Program-made: the position numbers and the translations under genes
The notes under the pieces: model-generated
Databases searched by the model: none
What the model was told of the DNA's origin: nothing
The model's input: the letters and a program-made list of their open reading frames with translations, nothing else
Assembly: GCF_008704555.1 (NCBI RefSeq)
Contig: NZ_CP023702.1
Location: 3,162,001-3,226,000, forward strand
DNA length: 64,000 bases
Direction of reading: 5' to 3'
Source: Streptomyces nitrosporeus
GTDB lineage: Bacteria; Actinomycetota; Actinomycetes; Streptomycetales; Streptomycetaceae
Part shown: positions 40,467 through 49,588 of the stretch, one piece after another
Layout: every line of letters starts with the position of its first letter
Numbering within the stretch: position 1 is the first letter of the stretch

Positions 40467-41138
40467 ATGACCGATCCGCAGAAGGCCTTCCGCGACCTGC
40501 TCCACGCCCAGCGCGTCTGGGACGTCGCAGAGCTCCCCCGCTTCGACGCCTCCGCCGCGCCCGCCGCGCCCCTCCCGCTCTTCCACCACTGGTTCGCCGG
40601 GGCCGTCGCCGCCGGCCAGCGCGAGCCCCACACCATGACGCTGGCCACCGTGGACGCCGAGGGCCGTCCCGACGCGCGGGTGCTGATGCTGCACGACGCG
40701 GACGAGCGGGGCTGGCACTTCGGCACGCACGCCACCAGCGAGAAGGGCCGCCAGCTCGCCGCCCGGCCGCATGCCGCCCTCACCTTCTACTGGCCCGTCC
40801 AGGCCCGCCAGGTCCGGGTGCGGGGGACGGTCACCCCGGTGGGGCGCGCCGAGAGCGCGGCGGACCTGCGCGCCCGGTCCACCGGCGCGCTCGCGGCGGC
40901 GCTGACCGGGACGCAGAGCGCGGTGCTGGACTCGTACGACGAGCTGGTCCGGGCCTCGCGGGACGCCTACGCGCGGGCGGAGGACCGGCCGGACACGGAG
41001 GTGGAGACCTGGACGCGGTACGTCGTCGAGCCGCACGAGGCCGAGTTCTTCCAGGGTGACGCGGAGCGGCGCCATGTGCGGCTGCGCTACCGGCGCGAGG
41101 CGGGGGGCTCCTGGGCCCGGGAGCTGCTCTGGCCCTGA
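40467..41138 (+). CDS. pyridoxamine 5'-phosphate oxidase family protein (PdxH-like)
   Basis: 223-residue FMN split-barrel oxidase. Motifs resemble PdxH: TMTLATVDAEGRPDARVLMLHD, FGTHATSEKGRQLA, TFYWPVQARQVRVRG and the C-terminal RLRYRREAGGSWARELLWP. It probably oxidises PNP or PMP to pyridoxal phosphate. Its N-terminal half diverges from E. coli PdxH, so another flavin-linked substrate remains possible. The ATG start has no strong ribosome binding site. Confidence 0.82.
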   Translation: MTDPQKAFRDLLHAQRVWDVAELPRFDASAAPAAPLPLFHHWFAGAVAAGQREPHTMTLATVDAEGRPDARVLMLHDADERGWHFGTHATSEKGRQLAARPHAALTFYWPVQARQVRVRGTVTPVGRAESAADLRARSTGALAAALTGTQSAVLDSYDELVRASRDAYARAEDRPDTEVETWTRYVVEPHEAEFFQGDAERRHVRLRYRREAGGSWARELLWP

Positions 41139-41167
41139 GCGCCGGCCCGCGCCGGACCGGCGGGGGC

Positions 41168-41216
41168 GCACCTCGCACACCTCGCACACCTCTCGCACCT
41201 CTCGCACCCCGCACAC
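41168..41216 (+). repeat. short degenerate tandem repeat
   Basis: Repeats of a 9-10-base unit (CCTCGCACA / CCTCTCGCA) occur about five times between the pdxH-like and htpX genes. They are in noncoding DNA. Confidence 0.6.
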
Positions 41217-41294
41217 CGGGGCTTTTCCGGCTTTTCCGCCGCTTTGTCCGGCCAAGGGGCACTATGGGAGTCAGGCGAGCTGTTGGAGGCTTCC

Positions 41295-42206
41295 ATGGCA
41301 CGAGCCCGTTCCCGGTACGCCCCGGACCGCGGTCTGACCGGACGCATGGTCGGCACCATGTTCTTCATCGGCCTGCTCTACGTGGTCCTGGTGGGGGTGC
41401 TCCTCGCCGTCCTCCAGGGCTCCTGGCTGGTCGTCCTGGTCGTCGTCGGCGGCATGTTCGTCGCCCAGTTCTGGTTCAGCGACCGGATCGCGGCCTACGG
41501 GATGGGCGCGCGCGAGGTGTCCCCCCAGGAGGCCCCCGAACTGCACGGGGCGATCGACCGGATCTGCGCCCTCGCCGACATGCCCAAACCCCGGGTGGCC
41601 ATCGCGCGCAGCGACGTACCGAACGCCTTCGCGACCGGGCGCAGCGAGAAGACGGCCCTGGTCTGCGCGACGACCGGGCTGCTGCGCCGGCTGGAGCCCG
41701 ACGAGCTCGAAGGGGTGCTCGCGCACGAGATGTCGCACGTCGCGCACCGCGATGTCGCCGTGATGACCATCGCGTCGTTCCTGGGCGTCCTCGCCGGGAT
41801 CATCACCCGTATCGCGCTCTGGGGCGGCTTCGCCCGGAACAGCCGGGGCAACGACCCGGCGGGGGCCCTCCTGATGCTGATCCCGCTGATCAGCGCCGTG
41901 GTGTACGCCCTGAGCTTCCTGCTGACCCGGCTGCTCTCGCGGTACCGGGAGCTCTCCGCCGACCGCACCGCGGCCCTGCTCACCGGCCGCCCCTCGTCGC
42001 TGGCGTCCGCACTCACCAAGATCAGCGGGCAGATGGCCCGGATCCCGACCGAGGACCTGCGGAAGGCGGAGCCGTACAACGCCTTCTACTTCGTGCCGGC
42101 CTTCTCCGCCCGGGAGAGCCTGGGGCGGCTGCTGTCCACCCATCCGACGCTCGAACAGCGTCTCGACCAGCTGGCCCGCATCTCGTCCGGCCTGTCCCGG
42201 CCGTGA
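41295..42206 (+). CDS. htpX: M48 family zinc metalloprotease, HtpX-like
   Basis: 303-residue membrane protease for quality control of membrane proteins. Two N-terminal helices (about 18-60) are followed by the zinc site HEMSH (His144, Glu145, His148), two more membrane helices, and ELSADRTAALL with the third zinc ligand Glu. The ATG has GGAGG 6 bases upstream. The next gene, 48 bases on, encodes a PspAB-like protein, pointing to an envelope-stress operon. Confidence 0.92.
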   Translation: MARARSRYAPDRGLTGRMVGTMFFIGLLYVVLVGVLLAVLQGSWLVVLVVVGGMFVAQFWFSDRIAAYGMGAREVSPQEAPELHGAIDRICALADMPKPRVAIARSDVPNAFATGRSEKTALVCATTGLLRRLEPDELEGVLAHEMSHVAHRDVAVMTIASFLGVLAGIITRIALWGGFARNSRGNDPAGALLMLIPLISAVVYALSFLLTRLLSRYRELSADRTAALLTGRPSSLASALTKISGQMARIPTEDLRKAEPYNAFYFVPAFSARESLGRLLSTHPTLEQRLDQLARISSGLSRP

Positions 42207-42254
42207 GCCGGGCCGGTCCCGTCCGTTCGCGTACCCGTCCGTGAGGAGTCGTTT

Positions 42255-42839
42255 GTGGGTCTGCTCGACAGCATCCTGGGCCGCAGCAAACCGGTGCGGC
42301 CCGATCTGGACCAGCTCTTCGCCGTGCCCTCCGCCGCGCTCACCCTGCGGGCCGGGACCGGTTTCGCCCCGACCGGGGCGGGGTCGGTGTGCTTCGCCGG
42401 GGTGGAGGGCGGCACCTTCGCCCGGATCCGGCAGGACGTGCGGGACCTGCTGGACGCGGACACCGGGCGGGGCGGTGTCCCGGTGGAGTTCAGCCAGGAC
42501 TCCTACGGTTACACCTGGCTGCTCGCCCGGCAGCCGGCCGACGACCTCGCCGCGCTGGTCAACGACCTGCACGCCGTCAACACCCTGCTCCAGGACGGCG
42601 GTTTCGGGCCTCATCTGCTCTGCTCGCTGGTCGGGTTCCGCGATGCCGCGGGGCGGCGGCTGGCGCTGGTCTACCTCTACAAGCGCGGCACGTTCTATCC
42701 GTTCGCCCCGGTGGCGGACGGCCGCGAGCGGCGGGACAACCAGCTGGAACTCCAGGTCCGGGCGGTCCTAGGGGACGACCTGCGGGTGGAGGGCGACCTG
42801 TCCCGCTGGTTCCCGGTGTGGGGCGCTCCGGGCCTCTGA
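42255..42839 (+). CDS. PspA-associated protein PspAB-like
   Basis: 194-residue soluble actinobacterial protein (GLLDSILGRSKPVRPDLDQLF start, and SYGYTWLLARQPADDLAALVNDLHAVNTLL in the middle). It resembles PspAB proteins that accompany HtpX or phage-shock genes. The GTG start has GAGGAG at a good distance. No pspA gene is visible in the window. Function is unproven; membrane-stress association rests on context and family memory. Confidence 0.75.
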   Translation: MGLLDSILGRSKPVRPDLDQLFAVPSAALTLRAGTGFAPTGAGSVCFAGVEGGTFARIRQDVRDLLDADTGRGGVPVEFSQDSYGYTWLLARQPADDLAALVNDLHAVNTLLQDGGFGPHLLCSLVGFRDAAGRRLALVYLYKRGTFYPFAPVADGRERRDNQLELQVRAVLGDDLRVEGDLSRWFPVWGAPGL

Positions 42840-42932
42840 GCCGCCTGCCGTGATCACTTCGCAACCGTTTCCGGTCCACTGCGAGACCTATCATGTGCAT
42901 GCCGGTCTGTCTGTCCGGATACGCTCCGCACC

Positions 42933-44114
42933 ATGTCCGACGACTCCAACGCCCTTGCCTCCCTGCCCCGTTCCTTCGACCGCACCGACGACCGGCCGGT
43001 CTATGTGGTCGGTGGCGGTCCCGGCGGCCTCGCCACCGCGGCCGTGCTGCGGCAGCACGGGGTGCGGGCCGTGGTCCTGGAGAGGACGGGGGGTGTCGGG
43101 GCCTCCTGGCGCAACCACTACGAGCGGCTCCGCCTGCACACCACCCGCCGCTGGTCCTCGCTGCCGGGGCTGCCGCTGCCCCGGCGGTTCGGCCGCTGGG
43201 TCTCACGCGCGGACATGGTGCGCTACCTGGAGAAGTACGCCGAGCACCACGAGCTGGACGTGGTGACGGGCGTCGAGGTGTCCAGGATCGACCCGGCGCC
43301 GGACGGGACCGGCTGGCGGCTGAGCGCCTCCGGCGGCCGGGTGCTGACCGGACGCGCGGTCGTCGTCGCCACCGGCTACAACCACACCCCCCTCGTGCCC
43401 GGGTGGCCGGGCCGTGCGGAGTTCACCGGGGAACTGCTGCACGCGGCGGCGTACCGGACCGCCGGGCCGTACGCGGGCAAGGACGTGCTGGTGGTGGGCG
43501 TCGGCAACACCGGGGCGGAGATCGCCGTGGACCTGGCCGAGGGCGGGGCCCGGCAGGTGCGGATCGCGGTGCGCACGGCCCCGCACATCGTGCGCCGCTC
43601 CACGGCCGGCTGGCCGTCCCAGGCCTCGGCCGTGCTGGTCCGCCGGCTGCCGGTGCGGCTGGTGGACGCCGTGGCGCGTCTGGTGTGCCGGGTCTCCGTG
43701 CCCGACCTGTCCGCCCACGGGCTGCCGCGCCCCGCGAAGGGCCTGTACACCAGGGTCGGGGAGGGCGCGGTCCCCGTCCAGGACGTCGGGCTGGTCTCCG
43801 CGGTGAAGCGGGGCCTGGTGGTGCCGGTGGCGGCGGTGGAGTCGTTCGACGGGGACGCGGTGGTGCTGGCCGACGGGACCCGGCTCACCCCGGACACGGT
43901 GATAGCGGCGACCGGGTACGCGCGCGGGCTGGAGGGCCTGGTCGGGCACCTCGGCGTACTGGACGGCCGGGGCCGCCCGGCCGTCCGGGGCGCCCGGTCC
44001 CCGAAGGGGGCGCCCGGCCTGTACTTCACCGGGTTCACCAATCCGATCAGCGGGATGCTGCGGGAGATCGCCCTGGACGCCCGCAGGATCGCCGGCCGGC
44101 TGGCCGAGGGCTGA
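42933..44114 (+). CDS. flavin-containing monooxygenase-like NAD(P)/FAD oxidoreductase
   Basis: 393 residues. The FAD-binding motif GGGPGG is at about 26-31, the NADPH-binding motif GVGNTG at about 190, and between them is the FMO/BVMO-type fingerprint FTGELLHAAAYR (FxGxxxHxxxY). ATGY motifs follow each Rossmann fold. It is a plausible N- or S-oxygenating enzyme acting on a small substrate that cannot be named. Transcribed alone. Confidence 0.88.
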   Translation: MSDDSNALASLPRSFDRTDDRPVYVVGGGPGGLATAAVLRQHGVRAVVLERTGGVGASWRNHYERLRLHTTRRWSSLPGLPLPRRFGRWVSRADMVRYLEKYAEHHELDVVTGVEVSRIDPAPDGTGWRLSASGGRVLTGRAVVVATGYNHTPLVPGWPGRAEFTGELLHAAAYRTAGPYAGKDVLVVGVGNTGAEIAVDLAEGGARQVRIAVRTAPHIVRRSTAGWPSQASAVLVRRLPVRLVDAVARLVCRVSVPDLSAHGLPRPAKGLYTRVGEGAVPVQDVGLVSAVKRGLVVPVAAVESFDGDAVVLADGTRLTPDTVIAATGYARGLEGLVGHLGVLDGRGRPAVRGARSPKGAPGLYFTGFTNPISGMLREIALDARRIAGRLAEG

Positions 44115-44143
44115 GCCCCGGGGGCGGCGGGAGCGCCGCGGGG

Positions 44144-45046
44144 TCAGGGGCCCTGCCGGGTCAGGACGCGGACGTCACCGGCGTCCGGGTCGCCGAAGAG
44201 CGCGTACAGCTCGGGACGGTCCTCGGTGCCGCCCAGGGTCCAGACGGCCGGTTCGCAGGAGGGGTCGGCGGGCGTGAACTCCACCGTCCCCCGCACCGCC
44301 CCCGCCCGGGGGACGTACAGCCAGGCGGCGGCGCCGTCGCAGTGCTCCCGCTCCCCGCCGGGCGTCTCGTACGGCAGGCCGGAGAGCTCCGCCCGGCGGC
44401 CCCCGTCCAGCCGTATCCACACCTGTCCGTCCTCGCCGGACCAGACCCCGCGCATCTGTTCCCCGTTGAGGGACGGCGCCTCGTAGCCCCCGGTGGCACC
44501 GGTCGCGAGAAGGGCCGCGCAGCCCGCGGCGGCGAGGGTCACGAGGCCCGCTCCCGCACCCAGCAGGCAGGTGACCAGGGCGGCCCTGCCGTACCGGCGG
44601 CCCCGGCGCTCCTCCAGCCGCCGGACACCGTCCACGCCCAGCAGCGGCAGGACGGCGCTGCCCGCCGTCCAGGCCCACGCGTACACGTACGGTGCTCCCG
44701 CCCAGGCCAGGGGGATCGCGTACACCGCGGCCAGGGCGGCGACGGCCACCGTCCGCCGCCTCCACCGCGCACCCGGCATCCGCCCGGCCAGGGCGTCCGC
44801 CGCCCAGGCCGCCGGTGCCGTCACGACGGCGGTGTGGGCCGCCCCGAGGAAGAGCGCCGCCGGCGGGCCGGCGACGAGCAGGAACAGCAGGCCGAGCGCG
44901 GAACCGGGCGGTCTGCCGTACGCGTCGGCGCGGCCCGCGGTCTCCACCACGAGGACCGCTGCCGACGCCGCCAGCTGCGCCGCGCAGAGCAGCGTGGCCA
45001 CGGTGCCGTCCGACGTGTGCCCGTGGTCCCGCCGTACAGCCGTCAT
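44144..45046 (-). CDS. membrane protein of unknown function
   Basis: 300 residues. Four or five transmembrane helices lie in the first 185 residues, followed by an extracytoplasmic C-terminal domain of about 110 residues with two Cys (EREHCDGAAAW and ADPSCEPAVW). The start at Met-Thr-Ala-Val-Arg-Arg has GGGGGGAGAG upstream; a longer in-frame reading exists. No known family recognised. Confidence 0.72.
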   Translation of the reverse strand: MTAVRRDHGHTSDGTVATLLCAAQLAASAAVLVVETAGRADAYGRPPGSALGLLFLLVAGPPAALFLGAAHTAVVTAPAAWAADALAGRMPGARWRRRTVAVAALAAVYAIPLAWAGAPYVYAWAWTAGSAVLPLLGVDGVRRLEERRGRRYGRAALVTCLLGAGAGLVTLAAAGCAALLATGATGGYEAPSLNGEQMRGVWSGEDGQVWIRLDGGRRAELSGLPYETPGGEREHCDGAAAWLYVPRAGAVRGTVEFTPADPSCEPAVWTLGGTEDRPELYALFGDPDAGDVRVLTRQGP

Positions 45047-45110
45047 GTCTCTCCCCCCGGCCGCCCCACGGGCGGTGTGCGCCACCGTAACCGCCGCCCG
45101 GCGGGCGGGG

Positions 45111-46418
45111 TCAGCGGGCCGCGGGTTCCGGGGCGGGGTGCTCGCGGCGGATGACCAGGGCCATCAGGGCCGCCGTCGCGCACAGGGCGCCGGCGGCGTA
45201 CCAGACCACGTCGTACGAGCCGAACGCCTCGCGGGCGACGCCGCCGAGGAAGGCGACCAGGGCCGCGCCGACCTGGTGGGAGGCGAGGACCCAGCCGAAG
45301 ACGATCGCGCTGTCCCGGCCGTACCGTTCGCGGCACAGGGCGAGGGTCGGGGGCACGGTGGCGACCCAGTCCAGGCCGTAGAAGACGATGAACAGGATCA
45401 TCGGCGGGTGGACCGTCGGCGCCAGCAGCACGGGCAGGAACAGCAGGGACACGCCCCGCAGCGCGTAGTAGACGGCCAGCAGGCGCCGGGCGTCGTAGCG
45501 GTCGGTGAGCCAGCCGCTGAAGACCGTGCCGATGATGTCGAAGACCCCGATGGCCGCGAGCAGCGAGGCGGCGGCGGTGACGGGCATGTGGTGGTCGTGG
45601 GCGGCGGGCACGAAGTAGGTGCGCATCAGGCCGTTGGTGGAGGCCCCGCAGATCGCGAACGAACCGGCCAGCAGCCAGAAGGGGCCGGTGCGGGCCGCGT
45701 CCAGCAGGACGCGCACCGCGCGGACCGCGGCGCCGGACGCGGGCGGCGGCTTCTCCTCGTAGGCCCCGCCGTAGGGGGCGAGGCCCACGTCGGCGGGGTG
45801 GTCGCGCATCAGGAGCCAGACGAAGGGGACGACCACCAGGGAGGCCAGCGCGACGGTGACCGACGCCGGACGCCAGCCGTGCTCCCCGACGATCCACGCG
45901 CACAGCGGCAGGAAGACCAGCTGGCCGGAGGCCCCGGCCGCGGTCAGGACGCCGGTGACCAGGCCGCGGCGGGCGACGAACCAGCGGTTGGTGACGGTCG
46001 CGGAGAACGCCAGGGCCATCGAGCCGGTGCCCAGGCCGACGAGCACGCCCCAGTAGAGCATCAGCTGCCAGGCCGCGGTCATCCAGACGCTCGCCAGCGC
46101 CCCGGCGGCCACCGCGGTCAGCGCGACGGCCACGACCCGGCGGATGCCGAAACGGTCCATCAGGGCCGCCGCGAACGGTGCGGTCAGCCCGTACAGCGCC
46201 ATGTCGATGGAGACGGCCAGCCCGATCTCGCCGCGGGACCAGCCGAATTCCGAGTGGAGCGGGTCGATGAGCAGACCGGGCAGGGAGTTGAAGGCCGCTC
46301 CCCCGACGATCGTCACGAAGGCGACGGCGGCGACGATCCACGCCCGGTGGACGCGGAGGCGGGAAGGGCGGCGGGTTCCGGTGGGCGAAGCCACCACGTG
46401 GTCGGTTGTCCGGGTCAC
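45111..46418 (-). CDS. MFS transporter
   Basis: About 435 residues with 12 transmembrane helices, in the oxalate/formate-antiporter-like or monocarboxylate-type subgroup of the major facilitator superfamily. The motif between helices 2 and 3 is AALMDRFGIRRVVAVAL; other segments are VGLGTGSMALAFSATVTNRWF and the second-half loop SGWLTDRYDARRLLAVYY. The substrate is unknown. The GTG start at Val-Thr-Arg-Thr is chosen from typical relatives; a GTG 24 codons earlier, with GGGAG upstream and overlapping the preceding gene, is the alternative. Confidence 0.85.
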   Translation of the reverse strand: MTRTTDHVVASPTGTRRPSRLRVHRAWIVAAVAFVTIVGGAAFNSLPGLLIDPLHSEFGWSRGEIGLAVSIDMALYGLTAPFAAALMDRFGIRRVVAVALTAVAAGALASVWMTAAWQLMLYWGVLVGLGTGSMALAFSATVTNRWFVARRGLVTGVLTAAGASGQLVFLPLCAWIVGEHGWRPASVTVALASLVVVPFVWLLMRDHPADVGLAPYGGAYEEKPPPASGAAVRAVRVLLDAARTGPFWLLAGSFAICGASTNGLMRTYFVPAAHDHHMPVTAAASLLAAIGVFDIIGTVFSGWLTDRYDARRLLAVYYALRGVSLLFLPVLLAPTVHPPMILFIVFYGLDWVATVPPTLALCRERYGRDSAIVFGWVLASHQVGAALVAFLGGVAREAFGSYDVVWYAAGALCATAALMALVIRREHPAPEPAAR

Positions 46419-46458
46419 GCCGCCAGCATCCGCGCGGCCGTCCCCCCGGACGAGTGGC

Positions 46459-46908
46459 TCAGAGGCCACCCTTCGAAGGGATCGGGCCACCCGGCGCCCG
46501 GCTCCCGGCGGCGAGTGCGGTGTGCAGGGCCCCGGCCGATGCCGCGCCGACGGCGTACCAGAGGAGGTCGGGAGCGTTGAAGGTGGAGCCGAGCACCAGG
46601 CGTGCGAGTGTGCTGTGCGCGGCCAGCCGTTCCGGTACGCCGGTCAGCTGGGCCAGTTCCACCGCCCAGCTGAGGGCCAGGGCCGCCCCGGCGGCGGCCC
46701 TGGGGCGTGTCCGGGGAACGGCCAGGACCACCAGGGTGTGGATCAGCACGGTGTACAGGGCGTCCCCGGCGTACTTCGCGGCCTCGCCGCCGCCCGCGGT
46801 CCGGACGCCGAGCCCCGCGGCCACGGTGAGGACGGCGGCCCCGGCGGCCACCGCGCGTACGGCGGCCGCCGGGGGAATGGAAGAGCGGGCGGTCTGCTTT
46901 TCCCTCAT
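46459..46908 (-). CDS. DUF2809 family membrane protein
   Basis: 149 residues with four hydrophobic helices. The central segments YAGDALYTVLIHTLVVL and LSWAVELAQLTGVPERL are typical of DUF2809, a family of small membrane proteins without assigned function. The ATG start is 61 bases from the divergent AraC gene. The MFS gene follows on the same strand and may be co-transcribed. Confidence 0.82.
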   Translation of the reverse strand: MREKQTARSSIPPAAAVRAVAAGAAVLTVAAGLGVRTAGGGEAAKYAGDALYTVLIHTLVVLAVPRTRPRAAAGAALALSWAVELAQLTGVPERLAAHSTLARLVLGSTFNAPDLLWYAVGAASAGALHTALAAGSRAPGGPIPSKGGL

Positions 46909-46969
46909 GGCAGGGACGTCTATCAGACCGGGACCGGCGGCATCCCGGCAGGGGGAAGTGGAGTTCGGC

Positions 46970-47968
46970 ATGAGGCACCGGGTCGTCATTCTCGCCCTGG
47001 ACGGGGTGATCCCCTTCGAACTGGGCATTCCCCAGCGGATATTCGGCCGCTCGCTGGGGATCGAGCCGTTCAACCGGGGTGAGGAGCTGTACGACGTGGT
47101 GACCTGTTCGGCCCGTCCGCCGGGTCCGGTCCTCACCGACGCGGACTTCCGGATCGTCGTCGAGTACGGCCCGGAGGCCCTGGCCACCGCCGACACCGTG
47201 ATCGTGCCCGCCTTCCACGAGTCCGGGCCCGTGTACGAGGAAGGCAGGCTCACCGGTGAACTCGCCTCCGCGCTCGCGTACATCAGGCCGGGGACGCGGC
47301 TGGTGTCCATCTGCACCGGCGGTTACCTCCTGGCCGCGGCCGGATACCTCGACGGCCGGCCCGCCACCACCCACTGGGCCTGCGCCGAGCACTTCCAGCG
47401 GCTCTTCCCCTCGGTCCGCGTCGATCCCGGTGTGCTGTTCATCGACGACGGGGACGTGCTGACCTCCGCGGGGGTGGCCGCCGGGATCGACCTCTGCCTG
47501 CACCTGGTGCGCCGGGACCACGGCACCGCCGTCGCCAACGACATCGCCCGGCGCACCGTCGTACCGCCCCACCGCGACGGCGGCCAGGCCCAGTTCATCC
47601 AGCGGCCGCTGCCCGGGCCCGGCACCGCCACGACGGCCACGGCACGGGCGTGGGCGCTGGAGCGGCTGGACGAACCGATCCTGCTCCGGGACATGGCACG
47701 GCAGGAGTCGATGAGCGTACGGACCTTCACCCGCCGCTTCCGCGAGGAGGCCGGGCTCAGCCCCGGGCAGTGGCTGGCGCGCCAACGGGTCGAACGCGCA
47801 CGGCATCTGCTGGAGGCCACGGACCTGTCGGTCGACCAGGTGGCACGCGACGCCGGGTTCGGTACGGCCGTCTCCCTGCGCCTGCACATCCAGGCGGCGC
47901 TGGGGGTGTCGCCGACGGTCTACCGCCGGACCTTCCGCAGGACGGCCGCCGACCGGACCGGTTCCTGA
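46970..47968 (+). CDS. AraC-family regulator with DJ-1/PfpI (GATase1-like) domain
   Basis: 332 residues, FtrA-like architecture. The N-terminal DJ-1/PfpI-like sensor domain (1-185) has the nucleophile-elbow Cys in SICTGGYLLAAAGYLDG followed by ATTHW. The C-terminal AraC DNA-binding domain (about 225-325) has SVRTFTRRFREEAGLSPGQWL and VDQVARDAGFGTAVSLRLH. The ATG has GGAG nearby; a GTG four codons earlier with GGGGG upstream is possible. Divergent from DUF2809 and the MFS gene, which are candidate targets. Confidence 0.9.
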   Translation: MRHRVVILALDGVIPFELGIPQRIFGRSLGIEPFNRGEELYDVVTCSARPPGPVLTDADFRIVVEYGPEALATADTVIVPAFHESGPVYEEGRLTGELASALAYIRPGTRLVSICTGGYLLAAAGYLDGRPATTHWACAEHFQRLFPSVRVDPGVLFIDDGDVLTSAGVAAGIDLCLHLVRRDHGTAVANDIARRTVVPPHRDGGQAQFIQRPLPGPGTATTATARAWALERLDEPILLRDMARQESMSVRTFTRRFREEAGLSPGQWLARQRVERARHLLEATDLSVDQVARDAGFGTAVSLRLHIQAALGVSPTVYRRTFRRTAADRTGS

Positions 47969-47977
47969 GCCGCGCCG

Positions 47978-48040
47978 CCGGACAGTGGAACCGGGCCCCC
48001 GGACAGCGGAACCGCGCCGCCGGTCAGCGGAACCGGGCCT
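47978..48040. repeat. three tandem 21-bp repeats
   Basis: Units at 47978-47998, 47999-48019 and 48020-48040 share CCGGACAGYGGAACCGSGCC with one to three differences. The array spans the stop of the minus-strand ATPase gene, so one unit is coding and two follow the stop. Confidence 0.8.
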
Positions 48041-48485
48041 CCGCGGTGCCGGACTGCTCGCCGGGCGACGCCGGTGCGGGGACCGGGACGCCCCGGTCGA
48101 TCTCGCACCAGATCCGCTTCCCGGCGCCCTCCGGCTGCCAGCCCCAGCGGTCGGCCAGGCCGTCCACCAGCTCCAGGCCGCGCCCCCCGGTGTCCTCGCC
48201 CTCGGCGTGCCTCGGCTGCGGCGGGCGGCAGCTGGTGTCGGCCACCTCGACCCGGACCGTCCCCGCCGACTCCGCCGAGCCGAAGAGCATCCTCAGCACG
48301 GCCGGACAGCCGGTGTGGACCACCGCGTTGGTGACCAGCTCGGAGATCAGCAGGACGAGCGTCTCGGTGAGCGAGTCGTCGTCCCCCATCCCCGAACCCG
48401 CCAGCCTGGAACGCGCCCATCTCCGGGCCCGGCCCACCTCGGCGGGATCCGACCCGATCTCCAGCTGAACCTGAAGCACCTGCAC
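48024..48485 (-). CDS. RsbW-like anti-sigma ATPase (histidine-kinase-like ATP-binding protein)
   Basis: 153-residue GHKL-fold protein. The N-box ISELVTNAVVHTG, G1-box VEVADTS and G2-box GRGLELVDGLADRWG are all present, and no phospho-acceptor or sensor domain is attached. Such proteins bind sigma factors or phosphorylate STAS antagonists. A STAS protein and an ECF sigma factor lie 1.3-2 kb away, a possible partner set. The GTG start lacks a strong ribosome binding site. Confidence 0.87.
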   Translation of the reverse strand: MQVLQVQLEIGSDPAEVGRARRWARSRLAGSGMGDDDSLTETLVLLISELVTNAVVHTGCPAVLRMLFGSAESAGTVRVEVADTSCRPPQPRHAEGEDTGGRGLELVDGLADRWGWQPEGAGKRIWCEIDRGVPVPAPASPGEQSGTAEARFR

Positions 48486-48992
48486 CGCTCACACCATCCG
48501 AACCGGCGGACACATCGCCTCGCGCCTCCTCGGGATCACGGAACGTGACTCCCCTGCGAGACAGCATGGTTGACGTACAGTCACGGCAACAAGCGCTTCG
48601 GGCATATTCCAACGTGAAGGAGTACCCGTGGTGCATACTGTGCGACGCACGCCGTGGAGAGTCGAACAACGGCCCGCCGGCATACCGGGAACCGGTCCGC
48701 GGGAGGCTCCGGTACAGCTGTCCGGCCCTCGCCGCGGGCACCGGCGCCGGGCCGGACCGGCCGCACGGGCCACATCCGGAGCCTCCGGTTCCAGAACCAC
48801 TCGCATCCCACGGAGCGTACCCGAGGGCACCGCACGACTGCGCCCCGTCACCGCCCGGCGACCGCCCGGAAGAAAGTTCGGACCCGCGCCGACTGCGCTG
48901 CGTCACGTACCGGCCGAAGGTACGGCCGGACCGGGCGGTGTCCTCCCCGCGCACGGGAACGGGCGGACCGCTCCCCTCGCCGCCGCACGAAA
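48486..48992. other. 507-bp intergenic region, no credible gene
   Basis: A plus-strand frame starting at GTG 48628 has AAGGAG in front but uses AGA, ATA, CGA and other rare third positions throughout, so it is probably not coding. The left end should hold the promoter of the ATPase gene. Confidence 0.5.
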
Positions 48993-49025
48993 ACGGGCGG
49001 ACCGTTTCCCTCCCGGTCCGCCCGT
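48993..49025 (-). terminator. hairpin terminator after the EF-hand gene
   Basis: A 12-bp perfect stem with a 9-base loop 18 bases downstream of the stop. Its left arm is repeated once more 34 bases away. Confidence 0.65.
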
Positions 49026-49042
49026 CCCTGTACGGCCTTCGC

Positions 49043-49588
49043 TCACGCGTCCGGTTCGACGACGGTGAAGTACGCGGAGAGCGCGGCGACCACGTCCGCC
49101 TCGGCGACCCGGCCGTCCGCGTCGGCGTCGAGGCTCCGGGCCGCCGCACCGGCGACGTCCTCCTCGGCGCCCAGCACCCGCAGGGCACGTTCCACGGCCG
49201 CGACCGGGGCGGTGCCCGCCGGGCCGCCGGTCCCCTCGGAGCCGCTGCCGGCCGCGGCCACGCCGATGGCGGCGCGCAGGAAGGGGCGCGCGATCTCCGC
49301 GAAGCGCTCCGGGTTGTCACGCAGCCGCTTGACGGCGCCGCCCACGAACTCCTCGCGGTTGACCCGCTGGTCGCCGTCCACGTCGGCGATCCCGGCCATG
49401 CCCTGCCAGAACGCCTCGGCACCCGAGTAGAGGGCCTGGCCCTTGTCGCAGCGGGCCGTCGTACCGAACTCGGCGAGCAGGCGGGCCGCGGCGGTGCTGA
49501 AATCGGCGCGATCGATGTAACCGCTGCCGTCCTGGTCGAAGGCGGCGAAACGATGAGCGATCTTGCGCTCGTACTCTGCGCTGTCCAT
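49043..49588 (-). CDS. EF-hand calcium-binding protein (calerythrin-like)
   Basis: 181 residues with three recognisable EF-hand loops: DQDGSGYIDRAD (residues 18-29), DVDGDQRVNREE (69-80) and a C-terminal DADADGRVAEAD. One further loop position appears degenerate. Acidic ligands at 1, 3, 5 and 12 are present in the first two. It probably acts as a cytosolic Ca2+ buffer or sensor. The ATG start fits the family N-terminus (Met-Asp-Ser-Ala-Glu-Tyr). Confidence 0.9.
   Translation of the reverse strand: MDSAEYERKIAHRFAAFDQDGSGYIDRADFSTAAARLLAEFGTTARCDKGQALYSGAEAFWQGMAGIADVDGDQRVNREEFVGGAVKRLRDNPERFAEIARPFLRAAIGVAAAGSGSEGTGGPAGTAPVAAVERALRVLGAEEDVAGAAARSLDADADGRVAEADVVAALSAYFTVVEPDA

Noticed and set aside
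41168-41216. CRISPR-like array
   Set aside because: The units are 9-10 bases, degenerate and without spacers. They are a simple tandem repeat.
48489-48851. Minus-strand 120-codon frame upstream of the ATPase gene
   Set aside because: Low third-position bias and no ribosome binding site. It overlaps the region expected to hold the ATPase promoter.
48628-49068. Plus-strand gene with AAGGAG before a GTG
   Set aside because: Codon use is unlike its neighbours (AGA, ATA, CGA, GGA) and the protein is an Arg/Pro-rich string without fold features.
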